Of a DNA stretch of 64,000 bases, positions 48,722-57,426 are shown in pieces. The DNA is from Cupriavidus necator N-1. Its GTDB lineage: Bacteria; Pseudomonadota; Gammaproteobacteria; Burkholderiales; Burkholderiaceae. The first letter of the stretch is position 1. Each line of letters starts with the position of its first letter. The translations under genes and the position numbers were made by a program. The notes under the pieces are model-generated. The model had not been told where the DNA came from. It did not search any database and saw only the letters and a program-made list of their open reading frames with translations. The stretch is taken from assembly GCF_000219215.1 (NCBI RefSeq), contig NC_015726.1, positions 1,674,001 to 1,738,000 on the forward strand. The letters run 5' to 3'.

Positions 48722-49642
48722 ATGTCGTATCGCATCCTGCAGGAAACCGCCGTCCGCTACTTCCTTGAGGTCGTACGCACCGGCTCGGTCAAGGACGCCG
48801 CCCTCAAGCTGAACGTGGCGCCATCGGCGGTCAGCCGGCAGATCGCCAAGCTGGAGAGCGAGCTGGACACACTGCTGTTCGACCGGCGCGCGCGCGGCCT
48901 GGTACCCAATGCGGCGGGGGAGATGCTGGCGGCGCACGCCAAGCGCGCCCAGCAGGAGATCGATCGCGTCACGGGCGACATCCAGGCGCTGCGTGGCTTG
49001 CGCGTGGGGCAGGTCCACCTGGCAAGCGTCGAGGGCATCGCGCACGATTTCCTTCCGGCTCTGGCCGCCAGTTTCCGGGAGAAATACGATGGCATCCGCT
49101 TCGACCTGGACGTGTGCCCGCAAGGCGACATTGCCAGGCGCATTCGCGACGGCGAGGCGGATATCGGCGTCACACTGAGCGGCCTCCCCGAACTCGATAT
49201 CGAGGTGGAACTGCGCCACCCGGCCCCGGTGCTCGCGGTCATGGCGCCGGACCACCCGCTGGCGGGCCAGCGCCAGATCTCGCTGTCGCAGGTCATCGGC
49301 TATCCGCTCGCGCTGCCGCCCAAGGACAGCTCACTGCGGCAGTTGCTGGACACCAGTTGCAGCCGCCAGGGGCTCAGCTACCAGACCGTTTTTTCCAGCA
49401 ATCACCTGGACTCGCTGGTCGGGTTCGCTGCGGCGGGTGGCGGTATAGTCACTTTCTATGGGGAGCTTTCGGTCCGGCGGCGGTTGAAGGAAGGGTCCAT
49501 TGTCGCGGTGCCGCTACGCGACCGGGAAATGAACGAGCGCTATATCGAGATCCAGACACTGGCCCGGCGCAACCTCCCGCCCGCGGGGCGCGCCTTCGTG
49601 CAGCATCTGGCCGATGCCATCACGCGCATAGGCGACCCATGA
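48722..49642 (+). CDS. LysR-family regulator of the amidase/Bug and dadA-like genes
   Basis: A 306-residue LysR protein with the HTH around residues 10-68 (LEVVRTGSVKDAALKLNVAPSAVSRQ region) and a complete effector domain. It diverges from the Bug-amidase operon and precedes a D-amino-acid dehydrogenase gene on its own strand. Matching inverted repeats in front of both neighbours suggest it controls both. The second repeat begins at the last bases of this gene. Confidence 0.86.
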   Translation: MSYRILQETAVRYFLEVVRTGSVKDAALKLNVAPSAVSRQIAKLESELDTLLFDRRARGLVPNAAGEMLAAHAKRAQQEIDRVTGDIQALRGLRVGQVHLASVEGIAHDFLPALAASFREKYDGIRFDLDVCPQGDIARRIRDGEADIGVTLSGLPELDIEVELRHPAPVLAVMAPDHPLAGQRQISLSQVIGYPLALPPKDSSLRQLLDTSCSRQGLSYQTVFSSNHLDSLVGFAAAGGGIVTFYGELSVRRRLKEGSIVAVPLRDREMNERYIEIQTLARRNLPPAGRAFVQHLADAITRIGDP

Positions 49643-49659
49643 TTGCCGGATCGGCAACC
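49641..49659. promoter_or_regulatory. LysR-type operator, site 2 (upstream of the D-amino-acid dehydrogenase gene)
   Basis: GATTGCC-GGATC-GGCAACC matches site 1 at 48662-48680 in both arms (one mismatch) and in the 5-nt spacer length, with T-N11-A at T49644 to A49656. It overlaps the LysR stop and lies 134 bp before the dehydrogenase start. Confidence 0.6.
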
Positions 49660-49793
49660 ATGGATTCCAATAATTGATTGCGACGGATATTCCGCCCGGA
49701 CGCGCCGGCATTGCAGAATCAGGGCATTAGCATCCATTGCCTGACTCCCTATGACCCGGACCGCAAACCTGCCCTCCAGGATCCGCATCTGCC

Positions 49794-51038
49794 ATGGCTT
49801 CTAAAGACATTCTGGTACTTGGTGCGGGCATGGTCGGCGCCTGCACGGCGCTGGCGTTGCGCCAGCGCGGCCATGCGGTCGTACTGGTCGACCGGCAGGC
49901 GCCCGGCAGGGAAACATCCTATGGCAACGCCGGCATCATCCAGCGCGAAGCGGTGCAGCCCTACGCCTTCCCGCGCGAGTGGATGGCGGTCCTTCGCGTC
50001 ATCACCCGCCAGGGCAACGATGTCCACTATCACCCCGCGGCACTCGCCAGCCTGCTGCCCGCGCTGGCGCGCTACTGGCGTGAATCGGCGCCTGACCGGT
50101 ACGCGGCCACCGTCACGGCATACAGTGCCCTGATCCGGCACTGCCTGACTGAGCACGAGCGGCTGATCGCGCTGGCCGGCGCACAGGACCTTGTGCGCAG
50201 ATCGGGATGGCTGCAGGCGTATCGCAGCGCTGCGCCGTTCGACCAGGCGGCGCGCGCTGCGACGGAAGTCGCGCAGCGGCACGGACTCGATTGCCGGATT
50301 CTCGACCAGGCCGGGCTGATCGCTACCGAGCCAGCGTATTGCGGGCCAGTGGCCGGCGCCATTCACTGGCGCGATCCCTGGACCATCGTTGATCCCGGCG
50401 AGCTGGTAAGCCGCTACGCGGCGCTGTTCAGCAAGGAGGGCGGAATCTTTAGCCGCGGTGATGCCGCAACGCTGAAACAGACGGAAGGCGGCTGGACCGT
50501 GGAGACGGAAGATGGCCCGGTCAAAGCTGCCGAGGCCGTGATTGCACTTGGGCCGTGGGCCACGACCCTGACCAGACCGCTTGGCTATCGTTTCCCGCTA
50601 TTCGTCAAGCGGGGATACCATCGCCACTATGCCGCTGAGCCGATGCCGTCCATGCCGCTGCTCGATGTCGAGAACGGCTATATGCTGGCGCCGATGCAGC
50701 GCGGCCTGCGCCTGACCACGGGGGCCGAGTTCGCGCACCACGATGCCACGCCGACCCCCATCCAGCTGCAGAATGCCGAGCGCCACGCCCGCGAGCTGGT
50801 GCGCCTCGGTGCGCCAGTCGAAGACACGCCCTGGCTCGGCGCCCGGCCATGTGTCGCCGACATGCGGCCGATCGTCGGCAGGGCACCGCGCCATCGTGGC
50901 CTCTGGTTCAACTTTGGACATGGCCACCAGGGCTTCACGCTCGGCCCCGTCACGGCCCGGCTGCTTGCCGAACTGATGGGCGGTGAGCAACCGTATGTCG
51001 ATGCCCGCCCGTATGATCCGATCCGCTTCGGCGCGTGA
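49794..51038 (+). CDS. D-amino-acid dehydrogenase-like FAD oxidoreductase
   Basis: A 414-residue DAO/DadA-family flavoprotein with the Rossmann motif GAGMVG (10-15) near the N-terminus, a PGRETSYGNAGIIQ segment matching the DadA pattern near residues 37-50, and the GHGHQGFTLGP C-terminal flavin loop. It would oxidatively deaminate a D-amino acid or related secondary amine, passing electrons to the quinone pool. The shared repeat upstream suggests co-regulation with the amidase operon. There is no alanine racemase gene beside it, so a role as alanine-degrading DadA is unproven. Confidence 0.83.
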   Translation: MASKDILVLGAGMVGACTALALRQRGHAVVLVDRQAPGRETSYGNAGIIQREAVQPYAFPREWMAVLRVITRQGNDVHYHPAALASLLPALARYWRESAPDRYAATVTAYSALIRHCLTEHERLIALAGAQDLVRRSGWLQAYRSAAPFDQAARAATEVAQRHGLDCRILDQAGLIATEPAYCGPVAGAIHWRDPWTIVDPGELVSRYAALFSKEGGIFSRGDAATLKQTEGGWTVETEDGPVKAAEAVIALGPWATTLTRPLGYRFPLFVKRGYHRHYAAEPMPSMPLLDVENGYMLAPMQRGLRLTTGAEFAHHDATPTPIQLQNAERHARELVRLGAPVEDTPWLGARPCVADMRPIVGRAPRHRGLWFNFGHGHQGFTLGPVTARLLAELMGGEQPYVDARPYDPIRFGA

Positions 51039-51072
51039 GACGGCTATGCTGAAAGGGGAGTGAAAGCGGATC

Positions 51073-51984
51073 ATGCACCCTCGACACCTTCAGCCCGGCA
51101 CGCTGTGGCCGGCAATCACGCAGCGGACGGCGCACGCCCTGCAGAGCGGGGCGTTGTGCCCGATCGAAACCGCCCAGGCGGCGATTGAGGACGGCGGCGT
51201 GCGGTTCCTGGTCCGCCAGGTGTCCAGCCTGGCGCGCAAGGACAAGGCACGCGGGACGAGCAGTGCCGGGGGCAATCCATTCCTGCCCTATGACCCGGAA
51301 CTGTTTGTTGCGGATATCTCCGACACCCATGTGGCCTTGCTCAACAAGTTCAATGTCATCGAGCATCATCTGCTCATCGTCACCCGGCGCTTCGAAGCGC
51401 AGGAATGCCTGCTGACCGTGGCGGACTTTGAAGCGCTGCTGGCTTGCATGGCGGAATTCCCGAGCCTGGGCTTCTACAACGGTGGGGCAGCCGCGGGAGC
51501 GAGCCAGGGCCACAAACATCTGCAGATTGTGCCCTTGCCGCTCGCCGAGGGTGGCCCGGCGCTGCCGATCGGCCCCTTGCTGGCGTCAGCACGGATCGCC
51601 GGCGCCATCTGCGTCGTTCCCGGCCTGGCATTCGCGCATGCGTTCGCGCCGCTGGATCTGTTCGCGGGGCCCGCGGAAGAGGTGGCGCGCACGGCGTGCG
51701 AGCGCTACCGCGCGCTGCTTGATGCGGTTGGCGTGCGGGCGGTGGATGTCGAGGGCGGCCTGCGCCAGTCGGCGCCGTACAACCTGCTGATCATGTCCGC
51801 AGGGCTGCTGCTGGTGCCGAGAACCAGGGAGTGCGTGGAAGGCATATCGGTCAATGCCCTGGCGTTCGCCGGCTCGCTATTTGTCCGGGATGCGGCGCAG
51901 ATGCAAACCATTGAGGACCTTGGCCCGATGCGTCTCCTGCGGCGAGCCGCGGCAGCCGTGGAGCAGGGCGGGACAGCCGCCTAG
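51073..51984 (+). CDS. ATP adenylyltransferase (Ap4A phosphorylase, APA1/2 type)
   Basis: A 303-residue HIT-superfamily enzyme that splits diadenosine tetraphosphate by phosphorolysis. The histidine motif is H147-K-H149-L-Q151, with H149 as the probable nucleophile, and the C-terminal APA domain continues to residue 290 (SAPYNLLIMS). It lies 34 nt after the D-amino-acid dehydrogenase gene on the same strand, an unusual partner, and converges on the next gene. Confidence 0.85.
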   Translation: MHPRHLQPGTLWPAITQRTAHALQSGALCPIETAQAAIEDGGVRFLVRQVSSLARKDKARGTSSAGGNPFLPYDPELFVADISDTHVALLNKFNVIEHHLLIVTRRFEAQECLLTVADFEALLACMAEFPSLGFYNGGAAAGASQGHKHLQIVPLPLAEGGPALPIGPLLASARIAGAICVVPGLAFAHAFAPLDLFAGPAEEVARTACERYRALLDAVGVRAVDVEGGLRQSAPYNLLIMSAGLLLVPRTRECVEGISVNALAFAGSLFVRDAAQMQTIEDLGPMRLLRRAAAAVEQGGTAA

Positions 51985-52001
51985 CTGCCCCTGACGTGAC
52001 C

Positions 52002-53312
52002 CTACGCAGCCTGATTCGCAGCCGGCTGCCGCGCGGCCGCTTTTTGCCCGGCATGCTTGCTGCGCCGGGTTGCACGCAGCACCAGCAGCACTACTGGCAG
52101 GATCAGGACACCCTTGATCAGTTCCGGGTCCAGCGGGAGATGCACCGCATGCAGCGCCTTGAGCCCCGTACCCGCCAGCGACAGCACGTAGTAGGAAATG
52201 GCCGCGACCGACAGGCCTTCGACCGCGTGCTGCAGCCGCAGCTGGCTGCGCGCGGTCTGGTCCATGCCTTCGAGCAGGCGCGTGGTGTCCTGCTCCTGCG
52301 CGAGGTTGACGCGCGTGCGCAGCAGGTCGAGCGCGCGCGCCACGCGGCCGGCAAACTGCTCGTGCCGCGCCCAGACCGACCTGCACGTCTCCATGGCAGG
52401 CGCGAAGCGGCGCTCCATGAATTCGGCGATGGTCGGTATGCCTTCGATGCGCTCTTCACGCAATTCCTGGATGCGCGCCAGCACCAGTTTCTCGTAGGCG
52501 CGCGACGCGCTGAAGCGGTTGCCGGATTCCGCCAGTGCCTCGATGCGGACCGCCAGGTGCGTCAGCCGCTCCAGCAACTCGGCATCGTGGCGGCCGCCCT
52601 GGCTGGTGTCCATGCTGCGCATCAGCGGCGCGAGCGAGCGCTGCAGGTTGTCCACGCTGCGGCCCAGGTCACGCGCCACCGGCAAGGCCAGCAGCGCCAT
52701 CATCCGGTAGGTCTCGATTTCATACAACCGCTGCAGCAGCCGTCCGCCTTGGACTTCGCGGAAGCCGTTGTCGATGACCAGGAAGCGCGAAAAGCCGTCG
52801 GGCGGGATGGTCCAGTCGCAGAACACCTCACCGCCGCCCAGAACGTGGCTGCCCGCCAGGATGGGGCCGTCGATCCATTGCCTCACGCTGTCGCGGGCAT
52901 GGGCTGCGGCCTCGCCCGAGACCAGTTCCATGCGCAGCGCCACCAGGCGTTTGCCGGCGAAGCTGTCGAACCAGTCGGCCGGGATATGGGAGGTGGCCAG
53001 GTCGGAGAAGTAGTCCGCGTCACCACGCCGCGCCACGAACGTGAAGGTGGAGAACTCGGTGTGCCGCTCCCACTTCAGCTGCTTGTCATCGCCCCATCGT
53101 CCTGAATAGTGGGTCACGCCGTCGGCCGGGTCTTCCAGCCCGGTCAGCCGGCACAAGGAGGCCAGCAAGGCATGGTGGACCGCGGTATCGCCGTCCGCAT
53201 AGATGGCGAAGTGCGTCAGCGAGGCGGAGCCGCCAATGCGCAGGAAGGGGCGGGCATGCAGTTCGCGCGCAAGGCTGTCGCGCAAGGGGTGGTCCATGAT
53301 CGGCTGTGGCAT
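52002..53312 (-). CDS. DUF3422 family membrane protein
   Basis: A 436-residue protein of the DUF3422 family, with a soluble N-terminal domain starting HPLRDSLARELHARPF (the family hallmark), helical regions between residues 240 and 350 that may form coiled coils, and two C-terminal membrane helices (about residues 370-390 and 395-415). An in-frame ATG at 53297 is an equally possible start. No function is known. It diverges from a LysR gene over 92 bp. Confidence 0.82.
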   Translation of the reverse strand: MPQPIMDHPLRDSLARELHARPFLRIGGSASLTHFAIYADGDTAVHHALLASLCRLTGLEDPADGVTHYSGRWGDDKQLKWERHTEFSTFTFVARRGDADYFSDLATSHIPADWFDSFAGKRLVALRMELVSGEAAAHARDSVRQWIDGPILAGSHVLGGGEVFCDWTIPPDGFSRFLVIDNGFREVQGGRLLQRLYEIETYRMMALLALPVARDLGRSVDNLQRSLAPLMRSMDTSQGGRHDAELLERLTHLAVRIEALAESGNRFSASRAYEKLVLARIQELREERIEGIPTIAEFMERRFAPAMETCRSVWARHEQFAGRVARALDLLRTRVNLAQEQDTTRLLEGMDQTARSQLRLQHAVEGLSVAAISYYVLSLAGTGLKALHAVHLPLDPELIKGVLILPVVLLVLRATRRSKHAGQKAAARQPAANQAA

Positions 53313-53386
53313 AGGTCGTCAACGTTTCTGGCCAGTATGCCCGAGGGCTATTGATTAAGAAAAACGCGTAAAATTGATCTGTTGCT

Positions 53387-53399
53387 TCAGTTTTTCTGA
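53387..53399. promoter_or_regulatory. candidate LysR box before a regulator gene
   Basis: TCAG-N5-CTGA has the T-N11-A form and ends 5 bp before the LysR start at 53405, where a ribosome site would be expected. No Shine-Dalgarno sequence is visible, so binding here could affect translation start or transcription. Short arms make chance likely. Confidence 0.25.
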
Positions 53400-53404
53400 T
53401 ACCA

Positions 53405-54256
53405 ATGAAAGCGCTTGACCTCGATGTGCTGGCCATGATGGTGGCGGTTGCCGATACGGGCAGCATTTCCCGTGCGGCGGAACTCGTGCATCGGTCGCAG
53501 TCGGCAGTCAGCATGCAGATCAAGGCGCTAGAGCGGGCTTTGGGCAAGCCACTGTTCGTGCGCAAGCCGAGAAACGTAGTGCTGACCCCGGAAGGCGAAG
53601 TCCTGCTGGGCTTCGCGCGCCGCATGCTGGCCTTGCGTGACGAGGCCTGGGCGGCCGTGGTCCGCCCCGACGTGACCGGGCGTGTGGTGCTCGGCATGCC
53701 GGACGACTATGCCTCATCCCTGCTGCCCACGATCCTGAAGAAATTCTCCGCGACTTACCCCAAGGTCGAGATCCAGGTCATTGGCTTGCCGAGCGTGGCC
53801 CTGGCGCCGATGGTCAAGGACGGATCGGTCGACTTGGTCTGTGCAACGAGAGTGAAGGGGCTGTCCGGGGAGTTCATCCGGCTGGAACCGATGGTGTGGG
53901 CCGCCTCGCCGGCGGCGCACGAGATCTGGAACGAGCGGCCGCTGCCCATTGCCGTGTTCCAGTCGGGCAGCGTCGCCCGCGACATTGCGATCCGCAGCCT
54001 GGAGCAGGCCAGGATCGCTTATCGCATGTCCTATGAAAGTCCCAGCCTGCTCGGCCTGCTCAGCATGGTCGAAGCGGGACTGGCGGTGGCGCCGCTCGCG
54101 CGATGTGCTGTCCCGGCGCATTTCACCATCCTTGGCCAGGCCCAGGGGCTGCCAGAGTTGGCCGGGCTGGAGCTGGTGCTAGCGCGCAGCGCAAAGTCGA
54201 AGCGGCCGCCTTGTGACTTCCTTGCCGAACAGATCCTGGCGGAGCTGCAGCGCTGA
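53405..54256 (+). CDS. LysR-family regulator
   Basis: A 283-residue LysR protein, slightly short for the family, beginning MKALDLDVLAMMVAVADTGS with the HTH near residues 16-55. The start has no visible ribosome site. It diverges from the DUF3422 gene and converges on the Bug/SDR/dehydrogenase operon, so either could be a target. The effector domain appears complete to the C-terminus. Confidence 0.83.
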   Translation: MKALDLDVLAMMVAVADTGSISRAAELVHRSQSAVSMQIKALERALGKPLFVRKPRNVVLTPEGEVLLGFARRMLALRDEAWAAVVRPDVTGRVVLGMPDDYASSLLPTILKKFSATYPKVEIQVIGLPSVALAPMVKDGSVDLVCATRVKGLSGEFIRLEPMVWAASPAAHEIWNERPLPIAVFQSGSVARDIAIRSLEQARIAYRMSYESPSLLGLLSMVEAGLAVAPLARCAVPAHFTILGQAQGLPELAGLELVLARSAKSKRPPCDFLAEQILAELQR

Positions 54257-54341
54257 CAAGCGTAGAGTGGTGCTCGCCATCGTGCAGCGGCGGCCTAGGG
54301 GCGACTGAAGCAATGCGCGAATCGCGATACCAGGGTAGCGG

Positions 54342-54497
54342 CTATTTTGCGTGCAGGATGACGGTCCCCTCCGAAATCGCCGGCGGGCTGGCGCTGGTGC
54401 CGGCGGCATTCGCAGCGATCCAGTCCTTTGCCTTCTGGACGCTCTCGTCCACGCCCGCCTTGTCATTGCAGGTCGTGACCGAGAAGCCGCCAGTACT
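54342..54497 (-). pseudogene. C-terminal remnant of a small protein gene
   Basis: Directly after the Bug stop codon, a different reading frame runs for 51 codons (STGGFSVTTCNDKAGVDESV, then a helical WIAANA stretch and ISEGTVILHAK) to a stop. It looks like the end of a ferredoxin-fold protein of about 100 residues, possibly of the antibiotic-biosynthesis-monooxygenase type, but there is no start codon or N-terminal half. The fusion point coincides with the Bug stop, as if a deletion had joined the two genes. Confidence 0.5.
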
Positions 54498-55470
54498 ATT
54501 CCGGCTGAATCCCCGCCTTCTTGACCACATTTCCCCACTTCGCCAGGTCAGACTTGATCAGCGCCGCGTAAGCCTGCGGCGTGCCGCCCTGGGCCTCGAT
54601 CCCGGCCGCTTCCAGCTTGGCGCGCACCTCGGGCAGCTTCAACACCGCATTGATCTCGGTGTTGAGCCTGGCAACGATCTCCTTCGGCGTCCCCGCGGGC
54701 GCCAGGAAGCCCCCATTGGTGTTGGCGTCATATCCCTTGAGTCCTTGTTCTTCGGCAGTCGGCACATTGGGCAGGGCCTTGGAGCGCTTTCGGGTCGATA
54801 CCGCGACGGCGCGCACGTTACCAACCTTGAGCTGCTCCTGTATGGCGCTGAGGGAGTCGATGTAGAGGACGGTGCGGCCGGCCAGCAGGTCGGGGTGGGC
54901 GGCGGATGATCCCTTGTAGGGGACCAGCAGCATGGGCGCACCGCTGACCATGCGGAACATTTCGGCGGCCATTTCCTGGGCGCTACCGCGGCCGGAGGTG
55001 GCGACCTTGGCCTCGCCGGGATTGGCCTTCATCCAGCTGACCAGTTCCGGCATCGTTTTGACCGGGAGTTTCGGGTAGACCGCGAACACCAGGGGGATTT
55101 CGTGGGTGTAGACGATGGGCTCGAAGCTCTTTTCCGGATCCCAGCCGAGGTTCTTGAAGAGGAATTTGTTGATGTTGTGGCTGCCGCCTACGATGCCGAT
55201 CGTATAGCCGTCGGGTTTGGCGTTGGCCAGTATCGCGGTGCCCAGGTTGTTGGACGCGCCCGGACGGTTGTCGACAATAAAGGGCTGCTCAAGCTTGATT
55301 GAGAGCTTTTCTCCCACCACGCGGGCAATCAGGTCGATGCCGCCCCCGGGCGGCGCCGGGACGATGATGGTGACGGGTCGGGTCGGGTAGTTCTGTGCCG
55401 ACGCCAGGCCGGGTGCCAGTAGCAAGGCGGCCGGGACGGCCAGGAATTTGATCCGCTTGGTAAATTGCAT
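54496..55470 (-). CDS. Bug/TctC-family periplasmic solute-binding protein
   Basis: A 324-residue Bug protein with a signal peptide (about residues 1-25, ending ASA) and the conserved YPTRPVTIIVPAPPGGGID mature start. I chose the ATG at 55470, preceded by GGAGA, over in-frame ATGs at 55488 and 55524. It is the last intact gene of an operon with a 2-hydroxyacid dehydrogenase and an SDR, which suggests a hydroxy- or oxo-acid ligand. Confidence 0.87.
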   Translation of the reverse strand: MQFTKRIKFLAVPAALLLAPGLASAQNYPTRPVTIIVPAPPGGGIDLIARVVGEKLSIKLEQPFIVDNRPGASNNLGTAILANAKPDGYTIGIVGGSHNINKFLFKNLGWDPEKSFEPIVYTHEIPLVFAVYPKLPVKTMPELVSWMKANPGEAKVATSGRGSAQEMAAEMFRMVSGAPMLLVPYKGSSAAHPDLLAGRTVLYIDSLSAIQEQLKVGNVRAVAVSTRKRSKALPNVPTAEEQGLKGYDANTNGGFLAPAGTPKEIVARLNTEINAVLKLPEVRAKLEAAGIEAQGGTPQAYAALIKSDLAKWGNVVKKAGIQPE

Positions 55471-55558
55471 CGTTGTCTCCGTTTGCATTGGGTCAACTTG
55501 TGTCGACTCTGATGACACACCCACGATTGCCAGGGAGGCCGGGGCGCGGTAGCGGCTG

Positions 55559-56317
55559 TCAGCCGCGCCCGACGAACGGCATGGCGCTCGCCATGACGGT
55601 CATGGTCAGCACGTTGGCATCCAGCGGTAGCGAGGCCATGTGCCGCACGGCGTTGGCGACATGGCTGGCATCCATCATGGGTTCTGGCGCGATCGTGCCG
55701 TTGGCCTGCGGCACGCCCCGCGTCATCCGTTCGGACAGTTCGGTCAGCGCGTTGCCGATGTCGATCTGGCTGGCCACGATATTGAAGGCGCGGCCGTCCA
55801 GCGCCAGCGCCTTGGTCAGGCCAGTGACCGCGTGCTTGCTGGCGGTGTAGGGCGCCGTGAAGGGGCGTGGAGTGTGCGCGGAGATCGAGCCGTTGTTGAT
55901 GATGCGGCCGCCCTGCGGCGACTGGCGGCGCATGAGCCCGAAGGCCGCACGCGCGCAGAGGAAGACGCCGGTGACGTTGGTGTTGATGACGCTGAACCAT
56001 TTGTCGAGCGGCAGCTCGTCCATCGGCACGGCAGGGGCATTGACGCCGGCGTTGTTGAACAGCAAGTCCAGTCGGCCAAACTCGCGCTCGATGGTGTCGA
56101 ACAAGGCTTGCACGCTGCAGGGGTCGGTGACGTCGGCGGGCACGGCCACCGCAGTCTGGCCGCGCGCGGCAGCCTCGGCTGCCAGGGATTGCAGGGGATC
56201 GGCGCGGCGGCCGGCCAGCACCACCGTCCAGCCGTCATTGAGCAAGGCAATCGCGGTGACGCGGCCAACGCCGCTGCCGGCTCCGGTGACGAGGGCGATC
56301 TTGCGGGAAGCGGTCAA
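55559..56317 (-). CDS. short-chain dehydrogenase/reductase
   Basis: A 252-residue SDR with the cofactor motif TGAGSGVG (11-18), NNAG (88-91) and catalytic S144, Y157 and K161. The R37-R38 pair after the second strand suggests NADP(H) preference. It lies 47 nt after the 2-hydroxyacid dehydrogenase gene and 88 nt before the Bug gene. It would oxidise an alcohol or reduce an oxo group; the substrate is unknown. Confidence 0.88.
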   Translation of the reverse strand: MTASRKIALVTGAGSGVGRVTAIALLNDGWTVVLAGRRADPLQSLAAEAAARGQTAVAVPADVTDPCSVQALFDTIEREFGRLDLLFNNAGVNAPAVPMDELPLDKWFSVINTNVTGVFLCARAAFGLMRRQSPQGGRIINNGSISAHTPRPFTAPYTASKHAVTGLTKALALDGRAFNIVASQIDIGNALTELSERMTRGVPQANGTIAPEPMMDASHVANAVRHMASLPLDANVLTMTVMASAMPFVGRG

Positions 56318-56364
56318 GCGAGGTCTCCTAAAGTAGTGTGAGGTCGCGGAACTCGGCCGTGCAT

Positions 56365-57318
56365 TCAGGTGGTCAGGCTCATGGTCGGACGCTCGCCGGC
56401 CAGGGCCTGGGCGACGCTGTCGAGCACCATGTGCGCCATGGCGGTACGGGTTTCCCAGGTCGCGCTGGCGCGGTGGGCCTGCAGCGTCGTGCGGTCGGAC
56501 TGGCGCAGCGTCAACGGCACGCGCGGCTCGTCGACGAACACGTCGAGTCCAGCGCCCGCGATGCGGCCGGCGGCCACGGCCTCGGCCAGGTCAGATTCGT
56601 TGACCAGCCGGCCACGCGCCACGTTGACGAGATAGCCGCGCGGGCCCAGCGCGTCCAGCACCGCGGCATCGACGATGCCTTCGGCCTTGTCGGCCGCCGC
56701 GCACAGCACCAGCGCATCGCTGTCGCGCGCCAGGTCCTGCAGGTACGGCACGAACGCATGCGGCACGTCATCCATGCGGCGCAGGTCGGTATAGCGGATG
56801 GGGCAGCCAAAGGCTGCCGCCCGCGTCGCGACCGCGCGGCCGACGCGCCCCATGCCGACGATGCCGAGGCGCATGCCACTGAAGCGCCGGGCCAGCGGGA
56901 TGGCGTTGGGCTGGGGGTGCAGTTCCCACTGGCCCGCGCGCACAAAGCGGTCGCCGGCGCAGAGGTTGCGGCAGGCTGCGATCAGCAAGCCGATGGCCAG
57001 GTCAGCCACGTCTTCGGTCAGCGCCCCCAGTGTCGCCGTGACGGGCAGGCCACGGCCACGGCAGTAGGCCAGGTCCACCGCGTCGGTGCCGACGCCATTG
57101 ACGGCCACCACCTTCAGCGCGGGCAGCTGTTCCAGCATCGCCCGCGAGATCCCGGTGTGTCCGCCGGTAATGACGGCCTCGATGGCAGCACCATGTTGCC
57201 GCAGCCAGGCCGCCTGGTCTGCGATCTCGAAGTACTTGTGCACCTCATAAAGTGCGGCGAGCTTGTCGTTGACCGCCGGGATCAGGATGGGATTGAGTTG
57301 CAGGATCTGGGGCTTCAT
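56365..57318 (-). CDS. D-isomer-specific 2-hydroxyacid dehydrogenase
   Basis: A 317-residue NAD(P)-dependent dehydrogenase like glyoxylate/hydroxypyruvate reductases. The nucleotide motif is GMGRVG (155-160), and the catalytic residues are R235 (in VARGR), E264 and H282. I used the ATG at 57318, as an in-frame opening at 57378 lies in the divergent promoter. First gene of the operon with the SDR and Bug genes; it faces the HTH-citrate synthase gene across 108 bp containing a strong palindrome. Confidence 0.88.
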   Translation of the reverse strand: MKPQILQLNPILIPAVNDKLAALYEVHKYFEIADQAAWLRQHGAAIEAVITGGHTGISRAMLEQLPALKVVAVNGVGTDAVDLAYCRGRGLPVTATLGALTEDVADLAIGLLIAACRNLCAGDRFVRAGQWELHPQPNAIPLARRFSGMRLGIVGMGRVGRAVATRAAAFGCPIRYTDLRRMDDVPHAFVPYLQDLARDSDALVLCAAADKAEGIVDAAVLDALGPRGYLVNVARGRLVNESDLAEAVAAGRIAGAGLDVFVDEPRVPLTLRQSDRTTLQAHRASATWETRTAMAHMVLDSVAQALAGERPTMSLTT

Positions 57319-57382
57319 ATCCGTGGCAGGAAGGGCGCGTTGAACTTGACTGCATAGTAAGTAATAGTTGATTGACAAGGCA

Positions 57383-57405
57383 ATATTGATCTATAAAATC
57401 AATAT
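57383..57405. promoter_or_regulatory. perfect palindrome in a divergent promoter
   Basis: ATATTGAT (57383-57390) and ATCAATAT (57398-57405) are perfect 8-bp inverted arms around a 7-nt AT-rich centre. A TATAAA (57392-57397) in the centre with TTGATT 18 bp upstream (57368-57373) could be the promoter of the rightward gene. A bound protein would block it and could also affect the leftward operon. Confidence 0.6.
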
Positions 57406-57426
57406 AAAATCTTGCAACAAGTCATC

